Of a stretch of DNA of 64,000 bases, positions 59,530 through 64,000 are shown in pieces. Source of the stretch: Caulobacter sp. CCH9-E1 (GTDB taxonomy: Bacteria; Pseudomonadota; Alphaproteobacteria; Caulobacterales; Caulobacteraceae); NCBI RefSeq assembly GCF_001556515.1, contig NZ_LSJA01000038.1, forward strand, positions 18,300-82,299, written 5' to 3'. The first letter of the stretch is position 1. Every line of letters begins with the position of its first letter. The notes beneath the pieces were generated by a model. The model searched no databases. It was not told the DNA's origin and worked only from the letters and a program-made list of their open reading frames with translations. Position numbers and translations under genes: made by a program.

Positions 59530-61881
59530 ATGAAGCCGTTTCGTCGGTTGACGATCGCCTGGAAACTGATCCTCGTGGCGGGGCTTGCGATTGGCCTGCT
59601 GCTGATCGCGGCGGCGGCGACCGTGTCCTCGCACACCAGCGCCATCGTCTCGGGCCTGACCAACCGCTATGCAGGCGCGGTCGCCGACGACGCCATTCAG
59701 ACGGCGCAGGCGGACATCGGGCGAGTGGAGTCGACCGCGCGGTCGATGGCCGTCTCGATCGGCGCGGCCCACCAGGCCGGCATGACCGACCGCAAGACCG
59801 TGATCGAGATGCTGAAGCCCAACGCCGAGTCCTCGGACATGGTGCTGGGCAGCTGGTTCATGGCCGAACCGAACGGCTTCGACGGCAAGGACGCCGAGCT
59901 GGCCGGCAATACGGCCATGGGCTCCAACAAGGTCGGCAACTTCCAGCCTTACTGGGTGCATGACGGCGACAAGGTGATCTTCCAGCCCCTGGATCAGGGC
60001 GACGAATACAGCCAACCCTATTACGCCATTCCCAAGAAGACCGGCCGCGCCGCGGTCGTGGAGCCCTATCCCTACGACGTGGCCGGCAAGTCGGTGCTGA
60101 TGACCTCGATCGTCTACCCGGTGACCTCCAACGGCCGGTTCATCGGCGTGGCGGGCCTGGACCTGGCGCTCGACAGCCTTTCGCGCAAGCTGGGGGCGAT
60201 GAAGCCACTGGGCGGCGGCCGGGTGATGATGCTGTCGCCGAGCGGCAAGTGGGTGGCCCACCCCGATCCGGCCAAGCGCATGGCCGCCTATGACGATCCG
60301 GGCGCCGACCAGGTTCAGGCGGTGCTGGCCGGCGGCGAGGCGGTCGAGGTCAAGGGCGTGGTCGCCGACGGCGTGCCGATGGCCCGGATCGTCCGCCCCG
60401 TGCCGATGCCGGCCCTGAACACCACCTGGGCCCTGGTGATGGACGTGCCGCTGGCGGCGATCACCGGTCCGGCCGACCAGCTGGCGCGGATTTTGTTCAT
60501 CGGCGGTCTGGTCATCACCCTGGCGGTGCTGGCGGCCCTGTTCTTCGCCAGCGCGGCCTTGGTCAAGAAGCCGCTCACCGGCCTGACCCGCAGCGTCGAC
60601 AAGCTCAGCGCCGGCCGCTACGACGACGCCGTTCCGGGCATCGAAGGCGGCGACGAGATCGCCGCCATCGCCCGCGCCCTCGACGGCTTCCGCCATGACC
60701 TGGCCGACGGCCAGCGCCGCCGCGCCGAGCAGGAGGCCGAACGGGCCGCCGCCGAGGTCGAGCGTCGTCGCCACGCCGAGGAGGCCGAGGCCTTCGCCGC
60801 GGCCCAGGCCCGCGCCGTCCACACGCTGGGCGAGGGCATGGAGCGACTGGTTGACGGCGACCTGATCTGGCGCATGCGCGAGGACGACTTCGACGGCGAG
60901 GCGGTGAAGATGCCGCGCGACTTCAACGCCGCCGTCGAGAGCCTGCAGGCGACCATGGCCGGCATCCTCAACGCCGCGCGCAGCATCCGAAGCGGCTGCG
61001 CCGAGATCAGCAGCGCCGCCGACGACCTCTCGCAGCGCACCGAGCGCCAGGCCGCGGGCCTGGAGCAGACCGCCGCCGCCCTCGACCAGATCACCGCCAC
61101 CGTCCGGCGCAGCTCCGAGGGGGCCGAGCGGGCGCGCCAGGTGACAATCAGCGCCAAGGCCGCCGCCGAACGCAGCGGCGCGGTGGTCAAGGAGGCGGTC
61201 GAGGCCATGAGCGGCATCGAGAAGTCCTCGCAATCGATCACCCAGATCATCGGCGTCATCGACGAGATCGCCTTCCAGACCAATCTCCTGGCCCTGAACG
61301 CCGGGGTCGAGGCCGCGCGGGCGGGCGAGGCGGGGCGCGGCTTCGCGGTCGTGGCCCAGGAAGTGCGGGCCCTGGCCCAGCGCTCGGCCGACGCGGCCAA
61401 GGAGATCAAGGGCCTGATCACCGCCTCGACCGACCAGGTCGGCAAGGGCGTCAAGCTGGTCGGCGAGACCGGCGACACGCTGCGCGAGATCCTGGTGCAG
61501 GTGGCGGAGATCAACGAGCTGGTCGGCGAGATCGCCGCCTCATCCAAGGAGCAGGCCGTGGGCCTGGCCGAGGTGAACCAGGCCGTGAACCAGATGGACC
61601 AGGTCACCCAGCAGAACGCGGCCATGGTCGAGCAGTCGACCGCCGCCAGCCACGCCCTGTCGCAGGAGGCCGCCGAGCTGGAGCGCCTGATCGGCCGCTT
61701 CCAGGTTGGGGCCGAGATCCACGAGATGCCCGGCCGCCCCGAGCGTCGTCCGGCCGCGCCGCCGCAACGCCCGACGGTCGCCGCCCCCACCCGCGAGACC
61801 TTCCGCCAGCGCTACGTCCAGGGCTCGAACGCCCTGAAGGTCGCGCCCAGCTCGCGGCCCGGCGAGTGGGAGGAGTTCTGA
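59530..61881 (+). CDS. Membrane methyl-accepting chemotaxis protein with dCache-type sensor
   Basis: 783-aa inner-membrane chemoreceptor. TM1 is about 12-32, a large periplasmic sensor (about 35-315, with [49 protein letters not shown], dCache-like) and TM2 about 318-340. HAMP follows (about 341-395), then the signalling domain with the hairpin tip [44 protein letters not shown]. The last residues, EWEEF, resemble the CheR/CheB-docking pentapeptide. Located beside the mal locus, so a sugar ligand is possible but unproven. It has its own 120-base upstream gap. Confidence 0.9.
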   Translation: MKPFRRLTIAWKLILVAGLAIGLLLIAAAATVSSHTSAIVSGLTNRYAGAVADDAIQTAQADIGRVESTARSMAVSIGAAHQAGMTDRKTVIEMLKPNAESSDMVLGSWFMAEPNGFDGKDAELAGNTAMGSNKVGNFQPYWVHDGDKVIFQPLDQGDEYSQPYYAIPKKTGRAAVVEPYPYDVAGKSVLMTSIVYPVTSNGRFIGVAGLDLALDSLSRKLGAMKPLGGGRVMMLSPSGKWVAHPDPAKRMAAYDDPGADQVQAVLAGGEAVEVKGVVADGVPMARIVRPVPMPALNTTWALVMDVPLAAITGPADQLARILFIGGLVITLAVLAALFFASAALVKKPLTGLTRSVDKLSAGRYDDAVPGIEGGDEIAAIARALDGFRHDLADGQRRRAEQEAERAAAEVERRRHAEEAEAFAAAQARAVHTLGEGMERLVDGDLIWRMREDDFDGEAVKMPRDFNAAVESLQATMAGILNAARSIRSGCAEISSAADDLSQRTERQAAGLEQTAAALDQITATVRRSSEGAERARQVTISAKAAAERSGAVVKEAVEAMSGIEKSSQSITQIIGVIDEIAFQTNLLALNAGVEAARAGEAGRGFAVVAQEVRALAQRSADAAKEIKGLITASTDQVGKGVKLVGETGDTLREILVQVAEINELVGEIAASSKEQAVGLAEVNQAVNQMDQVTQQNAAMVEQSTAASHALSQEAAELERLIGRFQVGAEIHEMPGRPERRPAAPPQRPTVAAPTRETFRQRYVQGSNALKVAPSSRPGEWEEF

Positions 61882-61898
61882 GACGTCCCCGACCGGCC

Positions 61899-62104
61899 AT
61901 GGAGCTCGACGACGGCGGCCAGACCCGCATCGACAAGCTGTAAGGGCTGATCGGCGAATGCCGATACGGCATCCATGACCTGCCTTCACGGCCGACCTGC
62001 CGGCGATCGCCGCCGACCTCGAGTTCGACGCCGAGACCATTCCCTATGTCGATTTCGAACGCATGATCGTCGGCTGGCCGCTGACGGCGGGGCCGCCGGC
62101 TTAA
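61899..62104 (+). pseudogene. Decayed gene remnant with TRIDKL-GLIGECRYGIHDL segment
   Basis: From an ATG at 61899 the frame reads MELDDGGQTRIDKL, a TAA stop (61941-61943), then GLIGECRYGIHDL. A further piece in another frame (about 61990-62101) reads ADLPAIAADLEFDAETIPY and ends PLTAGPPA. I recall a conserved hypothetical family with an ECxxGIHDLSR block; the two pieces look like its middle and end with the start and some of the centre lost. Function unknown. It accounts for the 292-base gap between the chemoreceptor and the fRMsr gene. Confidence 0.45.
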
Positions 62105-62173
62105 GCGTCGCTTTCGTTAGGGCCCAAGCCACTTCCCCCTCGCATCCCGCGCCGGCCGCGCTATATCCGCGGC

Positions 62174-62668
62174 ATGGCCGAAGCGTTCAACGACATCACC
62201 CTCTCCGCCGACAAGGCGACCCGCTATGCCGAGGTCGCCGGCGAGATCGCCTCCGTGCTGGACGGCGAGACCAACCTGACCGCCCGCATGGCGACGGTGG
62301 CCTCGATGCTGGCGAGCAGCTTCGACCACTATTTCTGGACCGGCTTCTATGTCGTCGATCCGGCCAAGCCGCGCGAGCTGGTCGTCGGGCCCTATCAGGG
62401 CACGCTGGGCTGCCTGCGCATCGCGTTTGGGCGCGGCGTCTGCGGAGCGGCGGCCGAGACGGGCCAGACCCAGCTGGTGCCCGACGTCCACGCCTTCCCC
62501 GGCCACATCGCCTGCGATAGCCGCTCGGAAAGCGAAGTGGTGGTCCCGGTGTTCGACAAGGCCGGCCAGCTGATCGCCGTGTTCGACGTCGACTCCGACA
62601 AGCCCGCCGCCTTTGACGAGACCGACCAGGCGTGGCTGGAAAAGATCCTCAAGGCGACCTTCGCTTGA
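62174..62668 (+). CDS. GAF-type free methionine-R-sulfoxide reductase
   Basis: 164-aa cytosolic enzyme that reduces free methionine-R-sulfoxide. The single GAF domain carries the three expected Cys: GTLGCLRI, GRGVCGAAA and HIACDSRSESEVVVPVF. HYFWTGFYVVD and VFDVDSD complete the family pattern. Followed after 54 bases by a flavin reductase gene. Confidence is high because the Cys positions match the fRMsr family. Confidence 0.9.
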   Translation: MAEAFNDITLSADKATRYAEVAGEIASVLDGETNLTARMATVASMLASSFDHYFWTGFYVVDPAKPRELVVGPYQGTLGCLRIAFGRGVCGAAAETGQTQLVPDVHAFPGHIACDSRSESEVVVPVFDKAGQLIAVFDVDSDKPAAFDETDQAWLEKILKATFA

Positions 62669-62722
62669 TCCGCGGCGCGCGCCGGCTTGCTCCCGCCATC
62701 GCTTTGGCCCACTGCTAAGGCG

Positions 62723-63247
62723 ATGAGTAGGGCGGTCACGATCGAGCTGGGAGAAGGCGGCGTCCACGACGCCCGCGCCCTGCGCAACGCGTTCGGATGC
62801 TTCACGACCGGCGTCACGGTCGTCACTACGATCGGCGTCGATGGCGGCCGCGTGGGCCTGACCGCCAACTCCTTCACGTCCGTCTCGCTGGATCCGCCGC
62901 TGGCGCTGATCTGCGTCGACCTGAAGTCGGCCAGCCTGCCGGCGCTGGACGCGGCCGGCCGCTTCGCCGTCAACGTCCTGCACGCCGAGCATCAGGCGCT
63001 GGCCCGCCAGTTCGTGCAAAAGGACATCGACCGCTTCACCGGCGTCGAGACCGAGACCTGGCGCACCGGCGTGCCGATCCTACCCGGCTGCATGGCCAAC
63101 TTCGAGTGCGAGACGCATCACAGCTTCGACGCCGGGGATCACCGGGTCTATGTCGGGCGGGTCGTGAAGCTACGCTACGACCCGGATCATGAGCCGCTGG
63201 TCTATCTGCAAGGCCGCTTCCGACGGGTCCACGTCGATGCGGAGTAA
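62723..63247 (+). CDS. Flavin reductase-like protein (FMN-binding split barrel)
   Basis: 174-aa cytosolic protein of the flavin-reductase (DIM6/NTAB, HpaC-like) family. Motifs are LRNAFGCFTTGVTVVTT near residue 20, TANSFTSVSLDPPLALICVD, RFAVNVLHAEHQALARQF and YLQGRFRRV at the end. It supplies reduced flavin to a monooxygenase in many cases; no such partner is nearby here. ATG 62723 has TAAGG upstream; an earlier start at 62687 would add 12 non-conserved residues. Confidence 0.85.
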   Translation: MSRAVTIELGEGGVHDARALRNAFGCFTTGVTVVTTIGVDGGRVGLTANSFTSVSLDPPLALICVDLKSASLPALDAAGRFAVNVLHAEHQALARQFVQKDIDRFTGVETETWRTGVPILPGCMANFECETHHSFDAGDHRVYVGRVVKLRYDPDHEPLVYLQGRFRRVHVDAE

Positions 63248-63323
63248 GGCGGCATAATTTCGCGCGGTACGGCTCGGGCCGGGGATGCTATTGACGCGCA
63301 AAACAAGCGTTAGGGAGCGCATC

Positions 63324-64000
63324 ATGCGAGACATCGCCCATTTCGTGAACGGCCAAGCCCTGGTCGGAACCTCCGGCCGCTACGGCGACGTCTTCAATCC
63401 CAACACCGGCGAGGTCCAAGCGCGCGTCCAGTTCGCGACCGACGCCGAGCTGGACGCGGCCGTTCAGGTCGCCGCCAAGGCCCAGGTCGGCTGGGCCCAG
63501 ACCAATCCGCAGCGTCGCGCCCGGGTGATGTTCGAGTTCAAGCGCCTGATCGAGCGCGACATGAACGCCCTGGCCGAGATCCTGTCGTCCGAGCACGGCA
63601 AGGTCATCGCCGACGCCAAGGGCGACATCCAGCGGGGCCTCGAGGTCATCGAGTTCGCCTGCGGCATCCCCCACATCCTGAAGGGGGAATATACCGAGGG
63701 CGCCGGTCCCGGCATCGACGTCTATTCGATGCGCCAGCCGCTGGGCGTCTGCGCGGGCATCACCCCGTTCAACTTTCCGGCCATGATCCCGATGTGGATG
63801 TTCGGCATCAGCATCGCCGTCGGCAACAGCTTCATCCTCAAGCCGTCCGAAAAGGACCCGACCGTGCCGGTCAAGCTGGCCGAGCTGATGATGGAGGCCG
63901 GGGCGCCCGCCGGGGTGCTGAACGTGGTCCATGGCGACAAGAGCGCCGTCGACGCCATCCTGACCCCCCCGCTGATCCGCGCGGTCAGCTTCGTCGGCAG
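63324..64000 (+). CDS. mmsA: Methylmalonate-semialdehyde dehydrogenase (CoA-acylating), partial
   Basis: The 225 codons present (cut by the right edge) match the N-terminal half of MMSDH, which converts methylmalonate semialdehyde to propionyl-CoA in valine breakdown. IAHFVNGQALVGTSGRYGDVFNPNTGEV begins it, with GEYTEGAGPGIDVYSMRQPLGVCAGITPFNFPAMIPMWMFGISIAVGNSFILKPSEKDP. AGGGAGCG is a strong RBS 4 bases before the ATG. The catalytic Cys lies beyond the window, so activity cannot be checked. Confidence 0.9.
   Translation, partial: MRDIAHFVNGQALVGTSGRYGDVFNPNTGEVQARVQFATDAELDAAVQVAAKAQVGWAQTNPQRRARVMFEFKRLIERDMNALAEILSSEHGKVIADAKGDIQRGLEVIEFACGIPHILKGEYTEGAGPGIDVYSMRQPLGVCAGITPFNFPAMIPMWMFGISIAVGNSFILKPSEKDPTVPVKLAELMMEAGAPAGVLNVVHGDKSAVDAILTPPLIRAVSFVG

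Noticed and set aside
59308..61233. 641-codon minus-strand open frame opposite the chemoreceptor
   Set aside because: Shadow of the plus-strand chemoreceptor; no domain recognised.
1..64000. CRISPR array, rRNA operon, insertion sequence or prophage
   Set aside because: No regularly spaced repeats, no rRNA sequence and no intact transposase, capsid or integrase gene were seen.

Overview
The window is GC-rich, densely packed DNA from an alphaproteobacterium, almost certainly a Caulobacter. The strongest clue is the maltodextrin block at 47.8-59.4 kb (MalA-type TonB receptor, GH13 enzyme, alpha-glucosidase, LacI regulator, sugar MFS carrier, GH15 glucoamylase). Its order matches what I recall of the Caulobacter crescentus mal locus. 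Many TonB-dependent receptors, two chemoreceptors and frequent ATGA/GTGA start-stop overlaps fit the same genus. Species is not assigned.

Layout. 0-3.3 kb: a minus-strand Mla/MCE lipid-transport operon (STAS-permease, ATPase, MCE protein, lipoprotein cut by the window edge). 3.5-5.1 kb: a soluble globin-coupled chemoreceptor. 5.1-14.1 kb: LacI regulator with MFS carrier, TrmH-type methyltransferase, secreted esterase behind a perfect 16-bp operator, WYL regulator with a GST-like gene across a 22-bp palindrome, a small unknown, D-lactate dehydrogenase-like protein, SDR and DUF3429 protein. 14.4-20.1 kb: a FecI/FecR surface-signalling unit with an STN-bearing TonB receptor and a PhoD-type phosphatase. 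20.2-34.8 kb: an iron-uptake island with three TonB receptors, two AraC regulators, two PepSY membrane proteins, small membrane proteins (57 aa, DUF3325, DUF3649), a Fur paralogue in its own operon and four matching Fur-box-like sites. It holds a DUF2218 remnant and ends at a frameshifted tyrosine-recombinase fragment abutting a tRNA-Val gene. 35.2-47.7 kb: mostly housekeeping genes (gph, glmU, rpiA, gor, an O-antigen-ligase-like protein, class II DAHP synthase, a double-DTG protease-like protein, a FATP-type acyl-CoA synthetase, panD, a lipoprotein, a SIMPL protein, a CAT-anticodon tRNA). 47.8-59.4 kb: the mal locus. 59.5-64 kb: a membrane chemoreceptor with a C-terminal WEEF tail, a decayed gene, a GAF-type methionine sulfoxide reductase, a flavin reductase and the start of methylmalonate-semialdehyde dehydrogenase.

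How the genes work together. In the mal locus, MalA would carry maltodextrins across the outer membrane, exported GH13 and GH15 enzymes would trim them, the MFS protein would import the products and the cytoplasmic alpha-glucosidase would finish them; the LacI protein probably represses via TGCAAA-type sites in the two regulatory gaps. In the iron island, receptors import ferric chelates, PepSY proteins probably reduce or process them at the inner membrane, AraC proteins sense the ligand, and Fur family proteins probably act at the palindromes.

Limits. All calls come from reading the translated sequence and motif memory; no searches were run.
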